The notes under the pieces are model-generated. The model was not told the origin of the DNA, ran no database searches, and saw only the letters and a program-made list of their open reading frames with translations. From Bacteroidales bacterium (GTDB taxonomy: Bacteria > Bacteroidota > Bacteroidia > Bacteroidales > UBA932): a stretch of DNA of 64,000 nt. Numbering within the stretch: the first letter of the stretch is position 1; the number at the start of each line of letters is the position of its first letter. This document shows positions 50,829 to 61,700 of this stretch, piece by piece. The position numbers were made by a program, and so were the translations under genes. The stretch lies in NCBI GenBank assembly GCA_017550025.1, contig JAFYLU010000041.1:1-64000 (forward strand). Reading direction: 5' to 3'.

Positions 50829-51623
50829 ATGGTAAACTTTTCACTTGAAGGTAAGGTGGCTCTCGTGACTGGTGCTGCCTACGGAATCGGATTTGCTATG
50901 GCCCGTGCTCTCGCAGAGGCAGGGGCCAGGATTGCATTCAACTGCCGCTCACAGGCTAACATGGATAAGGCCCTTGAGGATTACAAGGCTATCGGCATTG
51001 ATGCAAAAGGCTATATCTGCGACTGCACTGATGAGGAAGGCGTAAAGGCGATGGTTGCTGACATCGAGAAGAATCTAGGTCCCGTCGACATCCTTGTAAA
51101 CAATGCAGGTATCATCAAGCGTATCCCGATGCATGAGATGCAGGCAGATGAGTTCCGTCAGGTGATTGACATCGACCTTATCGCACCATACATATGCGCA
51201 AAAGCTGTCCTTCCCGGAATGATGGAAAGAAGAGCCGGCAAGATCATCAATGTATGCTCCATGATGTCAGAGCTCGGTCGCGAGACAGTTTCTGCATACG
51301 CTGCAGCAAAGGGCGGTCTCAAGATGCTCACAAAGAACATCGCTTCAGAATATGGCGCATACAACATCCAGTGTAACGGTATCGGACCCGGATACATCGC
51401 AACCCCACAGACAGCTCCCCTTCGCGAGCGTCAGCCGGACGGCAGCCGTCATCCATTCGATTCCTTCATCGTAGCAAAGACTCCGGCAGAACGTTGGGGA
51501 AATCCGGAGGACCTTATGGGACCTGTAGTATTCCTTGCTTCTAACGCTTCGGACTTCGTGAACGGCCACGTTCTCTATGTAGACGGCGGTATCCTCGCCT
51601 ACATCGGAAAACAGCCTAAATAG
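50829..51623 (+). CDS. kduD: KduD-type short-chain dehydrogenase (gluconate 5-dehydrogenase family)
   Basis: The 264-residue SDR oxidoreductase has the cofactor motif TGAAYGIG near residue 14, NNAG near 90, catalytic Ser near 144 and YAAAKGG (Tyr157, Lys161). By sequence it is in the gluconate 5-dehydrogenase/KduD group. Next to kduI and kdgK its role is most likely reduction of 2,5-diketo-3-deoxygluconate (DK-II) to 2-keto-3-deoxygluconate (KDG). It is the first gene of a five-gene plus-strand operon. Confidence 0.88.
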   Translation: MVNFSLEGKVALVTGAAYGIGFAMARALAEAGARIAFNCRSQANMDKALEDYKAIGIDAKGYICDCTDEEGVKAMVADIEKNLGPVDILVNNAGIIKRIPMHEMQADEFRQVIDIDLIAPYICAKAVLPGMMERRAGKIINVCSMMSELGRETVSAYAAAKGGLKMLTKNIASEYGAYNIQCNGIGPGYIATPQTAPLRERQPDGSRHPFDSFIVAKTPAERWGNPEDLMGPVVFLASNASDFVNGHVLYVDGGILAYIGKQPK

Positions 51624-51631
51624 TTTCCCTT

Positions 51632-53047
51632 ATGGAACAGATATTCAGCTATATCATCGGTCTGGGCGCAGCTGTGATGATGCCAATCATATTCACTGTT
51701 CTCGGCGTCTGCATCGGTGTCAAATTCAGCAAGGCCCTCAAGAGCGGTCTTCTGGTCGGAGTGGGATTCGTGGGACTTTCGGTGATCACTTCCCTGCTCA
51801 CCAGCACTATCGGTCCTGCCTTGAGCAGGGTTGTAGAGATCTACGGACTGCAGCTGAAGGTCTTCGACATGGGATGGCCTGCTGCCGCATCGGTAGCATA
51901 CAACACCTCTGTAGGTGCCTTCATCATCCCTGTATGTCTCGGAGTGAATATCCTCATGCTCCTGACAAGAACTACAAGGACAGTGAACATCGACCTTTGG
52001 AACTATTGGCATTTCGCATTCATAGGTGCTGTCGTATATTTTGCATCGGACAATATCTGGTGGGGATTCTTTGCAGCGGTGATCTGCTACATCATCACTC
52101 TCGTTCTTGCAGACTATACAGCGGAAAAATTCCAGAAATTTTATAACGGAATGGAAGGCATTTCCATTCCACAGCCCTTCTGCCAGGGCTTTGTTCCTTT
52201 TGCAGTGGTCATCAACAAGGGATTGGACAAGATTCCGGGAATGGACAAGCTCGAGATTGACTCGGAAGGCATGAAGAAGAAGTTCGGTCTTCTCGGTGAA
52301 CCTCTGTTCCTCGGCATCCTCGTCGGAATCATCATCGGAGCACTTTCATGCGAGAGCTGGAAGGAGGTCGTGGACAAGATTCCTTATATCCTCGGGGCAG
52401 GCATCAAGATGGGAGCCGTGATGGAGCTTATCCCACGCATCACTTCCCTCTTCATCGAGGGCCTCAAACCTATCTCGGAGGCTACACGCGATCTTATCAA
52501 CAGGAAGTTCAAGGGAGCAAAAGGTCTGAACATCGGCATGAGCCCTGCTCTTGTCATCGGCCACCCTACAACCCTGGTGGTTTCCCTCCTTCTCATCCCT
52601 GTCACACTCATACTGGCTGTAGTGCTTCCAGGCAATGAATTCCTTCCGCTTGCTTCGCTCGCCGGAATGTTCTACATATTTCCGCTCATCCTCCCTATCA
52701 CGAAGGGAAATGTGGTGAGGACCTTCATCATCGGACTTGTAGTGCTCCTCATCGGGCTGTATTTCGTGACCGACCTTGCTCCGTTCTTCACTCTTGCAGC
52801 TCACGACGTGTTTGCAGCGACAGGAGATGCGGCAGTGGCCATACCTGAAGGATTCGAAGGCGGTTCGCTTGACTTCGCATCAAGTCCGCTTGCCTGGGTA
52901 ATCTTCCACCTTTCATATTCACTCAAGTGGATCGGCGTGGCAGTGCTCGTGCTCGGCACAATGTTCCTCATGTACCTTAACCGCAGAGCCATCATCAGGA
53001 TGCAGAAGGCGGCTGAAACCGAAACGACAGAAACAGAAAACAAATAA
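51632..53047 (+). CDS. Orphan PTS EIIC-type permease (galactitol family)
   Basis: The 471-residue inner-membrane protein has about 11 hydrophobic segments and the EIIC-GAT family pattern (MMPIIFTVLGVCIGVKFSKAL near residue 16; FDMGWPAAASVAYNTSVGA near 80; GLNIGMSPALVIGHPTTLVV near 297). No EIIA, EIIB, EI or HPr gene is in the operon or elsewhere in the window. It lies 8 bases after kduD and 3 before kduI, so it probably imports a uronate or its isomer without PTS phosphorylation, with KDG kinase adding phosphate later. A charged Thr/Glu-rich tail ends the protein. Confidence 0.85.
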   Translation: MEQIFSYIIGLGAAVMMPIIFTVLGVCIGVKFSKALKSGLLVGVGFVGLSVITSLLTSTIGPALSRVVEIYGLQLKVFDMGWPAAASVAYNTSVGAFIIPVCLGVNILMLLTRTTRTVNIDLWNYWHFAFIGAVVYFASDNIWWGFFAAVICYIITLVLADYTAEKFQKFYNGMEGISIPQPFCQGFVPFAVVINKGLDKIPGMDKLEIDSEGMKKKFGLLGEPLFLGILVGIIIGALSCESWKEVVDKIPYILGAGIKMGAVMELIPRITSLFIEGLKPISEATRDLINRKFKGAKGLNIGMSPALVIGHPTTLVVSLLLIPVTLILAVVLPGNEFLPLASLAGMFYIFPLILPITKGNVVRTFIIGLVVLLIGLYFVTDLAPFFTLAAHDVFAATGDAAVAIPEGFEGGSLDFASSPLAWVIFHLSYSLKWIGVAVLVLGTMFLMYLNRRAIIRMQKAAETETTETENK

Positions 53048-53050
53048 GAT

Positions 53051-53992
53051 ATGAAGAAGATCTTTACTATGGCAGCATGCTGCCTCTTCGCTGTTGCAGC
53101 TCATGCACAGCTTAACTACACAGTTCAGACCGCTTGTCATCCCGATGATGTCAAGGGATATGACACAGAGCGTCTGCGCCGTGCATTCCTCATGGAGAAG
53201 GTCATGTCTCCTGATGAAATCAACCTCACCTACACTCTTTATGACCGTCTTATCTATGGTGGTGTAATGCCGGTAAATCAGGTTCTGAAGCTTGAGACTT
53301 TCGATGAGCTCAAGGCAGAGCATTTTCTTGACAGACGTGAACTCGGAGTAATCAACGTCGGAGGCGAAGGAATCGTAACCGTCGATGGCAAGGAATATCC
53401 GATGAAATTCAAGGAAGGTCTGTATGTGGGTTGCGGAAACAAGGAAGTTACTTTCAAGAGCATAGACCCTGAAAATCCGGCAAAGTTCTATATCAATTCC
53501 ACACCGGCTTACAAGGAATATGTGAATCAGCTCATCACCACTGACCAGAATGCCGATCCCAAGAAGTATGCGATCGCAAAGTCCGACAAGTATGGCAAGA
53601 TGGAGGACAGCAATGACCGCGTGGTCAATCAGCTCATCGTAAGTTCAGTGCTCGGCAAGAGAAAGGGCGGCGGAACAAACCAGCTTCAGATGGGACTTAC
53701 AGAACTCAAGCCTGGATCGGTATGGAATACCATGCCTGCTCATACACATACTCGTCGTATGGAGGCTTATTTCTACTTCAATTTACCACAGGGCAACGCT
53801 GTCTGTCACCTTATGGGTGAGCCGAAGGAGCAGCGCCTCGTATGGATGCATAACGAGCAGGCGATTACTTCGCCGGAGTGGTCAATCCATGCTGCCGCAG
53901 GAACAAGCAACTACATGTTCATCTGGGGTATGGGAGGCGAGAACCTTAACTATGGCGACAAGGACGAGATCCCTTACACTGAAATGAGATAA
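53051..53992 (+). CDS. kduI: 5-dehydro-4-deoxy-D-glucuronate isomerase with signal peptide
   Basis: The 313-residue KduI converts the 4-deoxy-5-keto-uronate (DK-I) made from unsaturated uronates to DK-II. Metal ligands are present: [12 protein letters not shown] (two His and Glu, near residue 228) and the later His in [11 protein letters not shown]. Unlike the second copy at 57832-58713, it begins with a clear signal peptide ([20 protein letters not shown]), so it is predicted to be periplasmic. No other ATG would give a cytosolic form with the intact N-terminus before residue 26. Confidence 0.92.
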   Translation: MKKIFTMAACCLFAVAAHAQLNYTVQTACHPDDVKGYDTERLRRAFLMEKVMSPDEINLTYTLYDRLIYGGVMPVNQVLKLETFDELKAEHFLDRRELGVINVGGEGIVTVDGKEYPMKFKEGLYVGCGNKEVTFKSIDPENPAKFYINSTPAYKEYVNQLITTDQNADPKKYAIAKSDKYGKMEDSNDRVVNQLIVSSVLGKRKGGGTNQLQMGLTELKPGSVWNTMPAHTHTRRMEAYFYFNLPQGNAVCHLMGEPKEQRLVWMHNEQAITSPEWSIHAAAGTSNYMFIWGMGGENLNYGDKDEIPYTEMR

Positions 53993-54011
53993 TACGAAAT
54001 CAGATAATAAC

Positions 54012-54036
54012 GTCATCCCCGGCTCGACCGGGGATC
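54012..54036. repeat. Short palindromic repeat inside the uronate operon
   Basis: GTCAT, CCCCGGCTCGACCGGGG and ATC stand between kduI and kdgK. It is identical to the copy at 10233-10257. Here no T-run follows, so it should not end transcription, but the hairpin may stabilise or process the mRNA. Confidence 0.8.
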
Positions 54037-54049
54037 TAACACAAACCAT

Positions 54050-55090
54050 ATGGCAAAAGTAATTACATTCGGAGAAATCATGCTGCGCCTGGCAACTCCC
54101 GGATATCTTAGATTCAATCAGGCAAAACAGTTTGAGGCTACTTTCGGTGGTGGTGAGGCTAACGTAGCCGTATCACTCGCCAACTACGGCCTTGAGGCTG
54201 AATTCGTGACCCGTTTCCCAAAGAACGATATCGCAGAAAGCTGCATCAAGGACCTCCACAGCTATGGTGTAGGCACAAAGTACTGTGTCTTCGGCGGCGA
54301 GCGTCTCGGTATCTACTTCCTTGAGACAGGTGCCGTTGCACGTCCAAGCAAGGTTGTTTATGACCGAGCACACTCCTCTATCGCAACAATCGAGAAAGGT
54401 ATGATAGACTGGGAGAAAGTATTCGAGGGTGCTGACTGGTTCCACTGGACAGGTATCACACCTGCCATCAGCCAGGGTGCTGCTGATGTTTGTCTGGAGG
54501 CTATTCAGGCTGCAAACCGTCTTGGTGTCAAAGTCTCATGCGACCTTAACTACCGCAAGAATCTCTGGAAATACGGCAAGACAGCTTCAGAGGTCATGCC
54601 TGAGCTCGTTGCCGGTTGCGACGTCATTCTCGGCAATGAGGAGGATGCAGAAAAGGTATTCGGCATCAAGCCTGAAGGATTCGATGTGACCGCTACTCAC
54701 GGTGAGGTGAACGCAGCAGAGTTTGAGAGCGTATGTACTCAACTCATGTCTAAGTTCCCACGTGCACAGAAGGTAATCATCACTCTCCGTGGTTCCATCA
54801 ACGCAAACCACAACACATGGGGCGGTGTTCTTTACAGCAACGGCACACTCTACCAGTCTCCACGCTACAACATCACTCATATCGTTGACCGCGTAGGCGG
54901 CGGCGACTCATTCATGGGTGGTCTCATATACGGTCTCATCTCTTATCCGGAGGATGACCAGAGGGCACTGAACTTCGCCGTGGCGGCTTCTTGCCTCAAG
55001 CATACAATCTACGGCGACTACAATCAGGTAACAGTAGCTGAAGTCGAGAACCTTATGAAGGGTGACGGCTCCGGCCGAGTATCAAGGTAA
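54050..55090 (+). CDS. kdgK: 2-keto-3-deoxygluconate (KDG) kinase, PfkB family
   Basis: The 346-residue sugar kinase phosphorylates KDG to KDPG with ATP. PfkB features are [16 protein letters not shown] near residue 30, [11 protein letters not shown] near 164 and the catalytic [15 protein letters not shown] near 283 with the base Asp. It follows kduI and precedes the aldolase gene by 4 bases. Confidence 0.92.
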   Translation: MAKVITFGEIMLRLATPGYLRFNQAKQFEATFGGGEANVAVSLANYGLEAEFVTRFPKNDIAESCIKDLHSYGVGTKYCVFGGERLGIYFLETGAVARPSKVVYDRAHSSIATIEKGMIDWEKVFEGADWFHWTGITPAISQGAADVCLEAIQAANRLGVKVSCDLNYRKNLWKYGKTASEVMPELVAGCDVILGNEEDAEKVFGIKPEGFDVTATHGEVNAAEFESVCTQLMSKFPRAQKVIITLRGSINANHNTWGGVLYSNGTLYQSPRYNITHIVDRVGGGDSFMGGLIYGLISYPEDDQRALNFAVAASCLKHTIYGDYNQVTVAEVENLMKGDGSGRVSR

Positions 55091-55094
55091 CATT

Positions 55095-55760
55095 ATGGCA
55101 AAATATAGCAAACAACAGGTAATAGCGGCAATGAAGGAGACAGGAATGGTTCCTGTCTTCTACCATTCCGACCTTGAGACTGCCAAGGCAGTCGTGAAGG
55201 CATGCTACGAAGGTGGCGTGCGAGCTTTCGAATTTACAAACCGCGGTGATTTTGCTCACGAGGTCTTCGGTGAGCTTGTAAAATATGCCGGAAAGGAGCT
55301 CCCTGGAATGATCATGGGTATAGGTTCGGTCGTAGATCCTGCAACTGCAGCCCTCTATCTGCAGCTCGGAGCTAACTTCGTTGTAGGTCCGCTTTTCAAC
55401 CCGGAGATCGCTCCTGTCTGCAACCGTCGTCTCGTGCCTTATTGCCCTGGCTGCGGTACTGTATCAGAGGTGGGCAAGGCGCAGGAACTTGGATGCGACC
55501 TCTGCAAGGTCTTCCCCGGCGATGTCCTCGGACCGGCTTTCGTCAAGGGTCTCAAGGCACCTATGCCATGGAGTCAGCTTATGGTAACTGGCGGTGTAAA
55601 GCCAACTCGCGAAAACCTTGCATCATGGTTTGCTGCTGGCGTGACATGCGTCGGAATGGGCAGCAACCTCTTCCCGAAGGAGGCTATAGCAGCTCATGAC
55701 TGGGCAGCCATCACTAAACTTTGCAAAGATGCCCTTGACATCATTCAGGAGATCAGGTAA
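55095..55760 (+). CDS. kdgA: KDPG (2-keto-3-deoxy-6-phosphogluconate) aldolase
   Basis: The 221-residue class I aldolase cleaves KDPG to pyruvate and glyceraldehyde-3-phosphate. Visible are the general-base region FEFTNRG near residue 47 and the Schiff-base Lys in CKVFPGD near 140, then VTGGV and GMGSNLF. The ATG at 55095 is chosen; a start at 55062 would overlap kdgK. Last gene of the plus-strand operon, facing the minus-strand uxu genes. Confidence 0.92.
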   Translation: MAKYSKQQVIAAMKETGMVPVFYHSDLETAKAVVKACYEGGVRAFEFTNRGDFAHEVFGELVKYAGKELPGMIMGIGSVVDPATAALYLQLGANFVVGPLFNPEIAPVCNRRLVPYCPGCGTVSEVGKAQELGCDLCKVFPGDVLGPAFVKGLKAPMPWSQLMVTGGVKPTRENLASWFAAGVTCVGMGSNLFPKEAIAAHDWAAITKLCKDALDIIQEIR

Positions 55761-55788
55761 AGATATGTAGGTAATACGAAGAAGCTGT

Positions 55789-56601
55789 CTACATCGCAAA
55801 CGCATTGAATCCTCCGTCTACGACTGCGACAGTTCCTGTGACAAACTTTGACGCGTCAGACATCAGGTAATGGATTGTTCCGCAGAGCTCCTCAGGCTCG
55901 CCCATACGTCCGAACGGTGTCTGACGTATTACGTCATGCCCGCGCTCGGTGTATGTTCCGTCAGGGTTTGTCAGAAGAGAGCGGTTCTGTTCGGTCAGGA
56001 AGAATCCCGGGGCGATTGCGTTGACTCTGATACCTTCTCCGAATTTCTTTGCACACTCGGTCGCCATGAAAGCTGTAAAGTTTGAGATGCCAGCCTTTGC
56101 AGCAGCATATCCTGCAACTCGGGTCATTGGTCGGAAAGCGGCCATTGATGAAAAGTTAATGATTGATCCCTTGCCTTGCTTGACCATTGGCTCAAGGAAT
56201 ACCTGCGTAGGGATTACTGTACCTGTAAGATTAAGGTCAAGTACTGTCTGGAAATGTTCGATCTGAAGGTCGAAGAAAGTCTTGTCCGGCGGTATGGTTG
56301 CTCCCGGCATATTACCACCCGCAGCATTGAGAAGAGTGTCGATTCGTCCATACTTTGCAAGGATATCTTCGGCATTCTTCTTTACGACTGCAACATCCAT
56401 GACGTCTGTCTTCATGAATTCGCATACTCCGCCTTGAGCGCAAATGTCGGCTGCAATCTTATTTCCGACATCTGCCTTACGCCCGAGAATGATGACCTTT
56501 GCACCGTTGAGAGCAAGATATTTTGCTATGGCACGTCCAAGAACGCCTGTACCACCTGTAATGACTGTTACATTACCTGTAATGTCGAATAGATTATTCA
56601 T
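55789..56601 (-). CDS. SDR-family D-mannonate oxidoreductase (fructuronate reductase, UxuB-like)
   Basis: The 270-residue short-chain dehydrogenase has TGGTGVLG near residue 15, NAAGG near 92, catalytic Ser in INFSSMAAF near 150 and YAAAKAG near 164. It is the short-chain type that replaces the long-chain UxuB in many Bacteroidetes, reducing fructuronate to mannonate. It overlaps uxuA by 8 bases, which supports this step. Confidence 0.85.
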   Translation of the reverse strand: MNNLFDITGNVTVITGGTGVLGRAIAKYLALNGAKVIILGRKADVGNKIAADICAQGGVCEFMKTDVMDVAVVKKNAEDILAKYGRIDTLLNAAGGNMPGATIPPDKTFFDLQIEHFQTVLDLNLTGTVIPTQVFLEPMVKQGKGSIINFSSMAAFRPMTRVAGYAAAKAGISNFTAFMATECAKKFGEGIRVNAIAPGFFLTEQNRSLLTNPDGTYTERGHDVIRQTPFGRMGEPEELCGTIHYLMSDASKFVTGTVAVVDGGFNAFAM

Positions 56602-57823
56602 AGAAACCTGTAATCTTATATTTTATACCCAATTCGTTATCTACTGTCGCCAGGATTCCCTGAACCTGTCCCATCGCGAACATGCGGCCCAGAAAAGAAT
56701 AACCGGCATTGTATCCGCGTGATTCGTCACCCAGCATGGTCATGCCGTGGTCTACACGCATCGGAAGTTCAGGATTATGCTTCTCGAAGATTCGCACAAG
56801 CTCAACGATGTCTGCACGACCTCCAAGATGACTGGCCTCTGTAAAGTCGCCGTTCTCGAAGATATGACATGAACGCAGATGGATGAAATGTGTGCGATGG
56901 GCAAATTTCTCTGCCATTTTCACAACATCATTATGTGCCCCTGCTGAAAGCGAGCCTGCACAGAATGTAAGACCGTTATGCGGATTGTCTACAGCATTCA
57001 GCATCCAATCTATATCTTCCTCTGAAGTAACGATGCGCGGAAGCCCAAGCACCGGGAATGGAGGATCGTCAGGATGTATGCACATCTTCATTCCGCACTC
57101 CTTGCAAACCGGCATAATAGCTGAAAGGAAGTAGCGTAGATTCTCTCTAAGCTGTTCCTTAGTGATACCATCATAAAGGGAAAGGAGCTGCTTGAAGAGC
57201 TCTACCGGACGGTCGTCATCTTCACGGATGTTACCGCTGACAAAACCTTGAGTCTTTACGATGATATTCTCTACCAGCTGATGTTCGGCCTCCGGAGTCA
57301 TATTCTTACGCAGTTCATCGACTTCAGCAAGTATGTCACGATAGGTTTCGATACCAGGAATCTTGAAAGAAGCCCATTCCTCACGCGCGTTTTCGCGTCC
57401 TACAATATATATGTCAAAGTATGCGAACTCGGAATACGAGAAATAGAGGTTGGTTGTGCCGTTTGGGTTAGGATGATCAAGAACTGTGCGTGCCCAGTCC
57501 AGAACCGGCATGAAGTTGTAGCATATAGTATGAATGCCCTCGGCTGAAAGGTTGCGGAGGCTTTCCTTATAATTCTCGATAAGCTGATCCCTGTCCGGCC
57601 CACCGTATTTGATGCTCTCGCATACTGGTAGAGATTCAACGACAGACCATCTCATCCCATAACTCTCTATGTACACGCGAAGATCATGTATGGCTTCCCG
57701 TGTCCACACATGACCATTAGGGACATCATGAAGAGCGGTCACGATGCCTTCTACGCCGATCTGGCGAAGCATATCCAGTGTTATACGGTCCTTACGGCCG
57801 AACCATCTCCAGGTCTTTTCCAT
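56594..57823 (-). CDS. uxuA: Mannonate dehydratase
   Basis: The 409-residue enzyme dehydrates mannonate to KDG, joining the two branches of uronate breakdown. Family features are the start MEKTWRWFGRKD, VEGIVTALHDVPNG near residue 24, MCIHPDDPPFPVLGLPRIV near 246, FCAGSLSAG near 292 and MRVDHG near 356 (metal and catalytic His). Length is usual. It lies 8 bases after the second kduI and overlaps the SDR gene. Confidence 0.93.
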   Translation of the reverse strand: MEKTWRWFGRKDRITLDMLRQIGVEGIVTALHDVPNGHVWTREAIHDLRVYIESYGMRWSVVESLPVCESIKYGGPDRDQLIENYKESLRNLSAEGIHTICYNFMPVLDWARTVLDHPNPNGTTNLYFSYSEFAYFDIYIVGRENAREEWASFKIPGIETYRDILAEVDELRKNMTPEAEHQLVENIIVKTQGFVSGNIREDDDRPVELFKQLLSLYDGITKEQLRENLRYFLSAIMPVCKECGMKMCIHPDDPPFPVLGLPRIVTSEEDIDWMLNAVDNPHNGLTFCAGSLSAGAHNDVVKMAEKFAHRTHFIHLRSCHIFENGDFTEASHLGGRADIVELVRIFEKHNPELPMRVDHGMTMLGDESRGYNAGYSFLGRMFAMGQVQGILATVDNELGIKYKITGFYE

Positions 57824-57831
57824 AAATGTAA

Positions 57832-58713
57832 CTATCTCATTTCTGTGTATGGAATCTCATCCTTGTCAGCATAATTCAGATTCTCGCCGCACATGCCCCA
57901 GATAAACATGTAGTTGCTGGTTCCTGCCGCAGAATGGATTGACCATTCCGGTGATGTGATTGCCTGTTCATTCTGCATCCATACCAGACGTTGCTGCTTC
58001 GGTTCTCCCATCAGATGACATATCGCATTTCCTGACGGCACATTGAAATAGAAATATGCCTCCATGCGGCGGGTGTGAGTATGTGCGGGCATCGTGTTCC
58101 ATACGGATCCGGGCTGAAGTTCGGTCAGTCCCATCTGAAGCTGGCAGGTTCCTCCCCCATCTACTCTGCTTAATACCGGATTGACGATAAGTTGATTGAC
58201 GATGCGGTCATTGCTGTCTTCCATCTTGCCGTATCTGTCTGATTGAGCAAAGGCATACCTGGAAGAATCTGCACTCCTGTCAGTTGTAATAAGCTGGGTT
58301 ACATATTCCTTATATGCCGGCGCAGAATTGACATAGAACTTTGCCGGACATTCTGCGTCCATGCTCCTGAATGAGACTTCCTTCTTTCCGCATCCCACAT
58401 AGAGTGCCTCCTTGAAATTCAGGTTATACTCTACCCCATCGACGCTGACTACTCCTTTGCCTCCGATGTTAATCACGCCCAGCTCTCGTCTGTCAAGAAA
58501 GTGTTCTGCCTTGAGGTCATCGAAAGTCTCAAGCTTCAGAACCTGATTTACCGGCATTACGCCTCCGTATATCATTCGGTCATAGAGCGTATATGTAAGA
58601 TTGATCTCATCTGCGGCCATTACCCTCTCCATGAGGAAGGACTTGCGCAGACGCTCTGTATCATAGTGTTTGACGTCATCTGGATGACAAGCAAGCTGGA
58701 TCTTGATATTCAT
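57832..58713 (-). CDS. kduI: 5-dehydro-4-deoxy-D-glucuronate isomerase, cytosolic copy
   Basis: The 293-residue KduI begins directly with [18 protein letters not shown], without a signal peptide, and closely matches the plus-strand copy over its full length (same [13 protein letters not shown] metal site and final [11 protein letters not shown]). It is the first of three genes kduI-uxuB-like-uxuA and has its own TATCTTTG box. The frame extends 14 codons upstream of the chosen ATG but those codons overlap the leader hairpin. Confidence 0.92.
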   Translation of the reverse strand: MNIKIQLACHPDDVKHYDTERLRKSFLMERVMAADEINLTYTLYDRMIYGGVMPVNQVLKLETFDDLKAEHFLDRRELGVINIGGKGVVSVDGVEYNLNFKEALYVGCGKKEVSFRSMDAECPAKFYVNSAPAYKEYVTQLITTDRSADSSRYAFAQSDRYGKMEDSNDRIVNQLIVNPVLSRVDGGGTCQLQMGLTELQPGSVWNTMPAHTHTRRMEAYFYFNVPSGNAICHLMGEPKQQRLVWMQNEQAITSPEWSIHSAAGTSNYMFIWGMCGENLNYADKDEIPYTEMR

Positions 58714-58731
58714 AGCATTGAAAATTAAATA

Positions 58732-58770
58732 GCGGAGCAGAAGCCCCTTGGCCACTGCTCCGCAAAGATA
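58732..58770 (-). promoter_or_regulatory. Promoter box and leader hairpin of the kduI-uxu operon
   Basis: On the minus strand TATCTTTG (58770-58763) overlaps the left arm of a perfect 9-bp hairpin, GCGGAGCAG with CTGCTCCGC (58755-58763 and 58732-58740). The hairpin may end transcripts from the SusD-side operon or act as an operator. Confidence 0.5.
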
Positions 58771-58787
58771 ATAAAATTGACACTATT

Positions 58788-61700
58788 TTAGTTCGAATGG
58801 AACTCGATCTTGTAGAATCTGAGACCGTTACCAGTAGGATAAATCTTCACTGTTCCGGCCTTGATGTTGAATTCTACAGGTACAGCACCGTTTGTGCTTG
58901 AATAACCTCCCGGAAGTGATTCAGGCTCTCCATCACCCACCTTTACTGTCACCATACGTGTAAGGTCTTCAGAACTTCCTGTATTTGAAGCATATACAGT
59001 AAGTTTTCCTGCAACGTCAGTAGTGAACTCGAAGTAGCGCTTTGAATCAGTACCAGTGCCGCCTGGCTGCCAGAAATATGTCTCACCGGAGAAGTTCCAC
59101 TTGATCGATCCGCCTCCGGAAATCACCTTGAGACCGTTCACTTCAAGGTTCCAGTTGCTGTCGTTGGCATTCGCTGCAATTCCGCTTCCGTTCATTGCTG
59201 CGACCCACTCAGGAGCAGAGAAATCCCATACATAGTCTGCTCCTGCAGGAGCACCTTCGATGGCATCGTAAACGATACCGTAGAAGTTGATACCGTTATT
59301 GAGGACTACCTGGATGTCACCGGCCTTGACGTCTACCACAACATATGGGAATGCAGAAGCGTCTCCAACGGCGAACTTGTCTGCGTCCTTGATTACGGTA
59401 GGAGCCAAAATCTCCTTGTCACCCTGCATAAGAGCCATTGTACGGTCTGCTGCTGATGAGTTTGCAGAACGCGCAGCGATGTAGAGCTTACCGTCGTCAG
59501 GTACTGTGATGGTCATTGTCTTGCTGTCAGAAGTCTTGGAACCCTTGAGACGTGTCGAATATGAATCATATTCAGATGCGCCAGGAACAGCGAACTTCTG
59601 CGAATTAGCGTCGATTACCCATCCTCCTGTAGTCTTTACATAGAAACCGGCATTGTTCTCACATACATACTTCTCTTCAGCGTTTCCGCCTTCTGGGAAT
59701 GCGAGGCTGTATCTTACTACCTTGATGCCCGGCTCGTCAGGAACGTCATTCACATGGAATGAAAGCTCTGCAGGCTGCGACTCAACGCGTGTATAGTCGT
59801 CAGCAGCAGGAACAGCAGTCACCTGGATGGCGAAGTCTCCGCCTGCCTCTTCAACTGCATAACCGTCTGTTGCGAATGTGTATGAAGTCTCTGTAACGTT
59901 CTTCTTCTTACCGTCAACTGTCACGTTGTATGAACCGGCATAGTCCACAGCGTCCCAGGTAAGGGTGATCTCATCCTCTGCACGCTCGTTTACAGTTGTC
60001 TTGCTGATCTTCACCTGAGGTGTCGCAAGAACTTTGTCAAGAACCTGTATGTCTGAAGTCCACTGGAGGAATGTCATTGTTGCCGGATGGCAGCCGTAGA
60101 TGTAGATCATCTGCTCTCCTGAAACATTGGCAAATGTCACCTTCTGGTACTCTGCACCTGCCGGAACCAAAGCTGAAACCTTTCCGTCAAGGCTTACAGT
60201 GAGACTTGAATGACCTGTTGCTTCAGCTGCAGAGATGATGATAGAACCTGGCTCGTTTACCTTGATTGCGATCGCTCCGTCAACAGGAACACCATCCTCG
60301 AGAACAGCCTCACCTGTGAACTCGAATCCTTCCTTGGTGAAGTTGATCGGAGTGTTCTTCACGAGGAAGCGGATGCCGTCGCGTACCATATCCTTGTCAG
60401 CCATCTTCTTGAATGTCTGGCCGTCAGTAAGATCCCAGATCTTGCCTGTTGCGGTCACCTCCTGTGTAAGGTCTTCAGGGATCTCAACATATACTGCATA
60501 CCATCTTGGGTCACCGGCATTAGCCTCGATAACATCCTTGTCGGTCACGTTATACTTGTCGCGTGCGCTGTCGACGCATGGGTCAGCAGCAAGTTCTGAA
60601 CTGCCGTTCACGATAATTTTTGCGCGTCCCTCGTCAGCAGCTGCCTTGAGGTCATCACCAGAGAGTGTCGAACCGTCCTTCTGTGCAACGAAGAATCTGT
60701 CGTAACAGTTATAAAAGAAGTTGTCGGAAATCTCTGTAGGGAAAGCTGAAGTAGAGTTCTTTGCTACGAGGCAGCATCTCTTGTTGTCGTCATTCATATT
60801 GAGGAACACATTGTGTGTCAGCACGAATGAAGGAGAGGCACCTGCTGCATTGAGAGCACGGATATTGAAGATACCGTTATTGTTGCCGTTGTTTGCAAAG
60901 CAAAGGTTGTTGAATGTACAGTGGGTCAGCTTGATTGACTCGAGAACTGTGTTTGCGTCAATACGGAACCATGTGCGGGCACCTGTATTGAGGGTCGAAT
61001 TGATGAATTCAATGCTGTTCACTGTAGCCTTGCCACGGAAGTCGAAACAGTCACCACCGTCACCGGTTACATTGTTGACTTCTACACCGTCATATTTGAT
61101 TGATCCGACTGCAGGAGCCTTTGAGTTCTCATAAAGCACACCGCGGAGGTAGTTGTTGAGCTTACAGTTGACCACTGTGATGCTCTCTACTGTAGCGGCA
61201 GCATCGAATGTAAGGTTGTGCGGATAGTCTGCAATGCCTGCACCGTCGAATGTGAGGGCCTCAAGGTGAACGCTTGTAACGTCGGCTCCGATCTTAAGAC
61301 CACCCTGGATTGCAGGCAGGGCACCCAGAGCCGTAGCATCACCGTATATGGCTACAGGACCGCCGAGAACGACGCTTCCGATAACGTAAGGAGTTTCAGA
61401 GTAAGCTACCTTGATTACTGGAGCCTTGTCTGTGAGGGCCTGGATAAGGGCTTCTGCTGTAGCCACTTCTGTTGCACCTTCAACTGATGGACGTGTCCAT
61501 GCCGAAACAGTACCGCGCTCTGCACTCTTGAAGTGAACTGCGAGAGTGTAGTTTACTGAAGGTTTAAGACCTGTAACCTCCACCTGTGCCGCTGCCTGTG
61601 CTGCTGAAGACACCTCGAAACGGGTGAACTCTTCCTGTGCATTGAGGGATGGGGTGATGCGGATGTGGTCTACTTCAGGATCCTTTGTCCACTTGATTAT

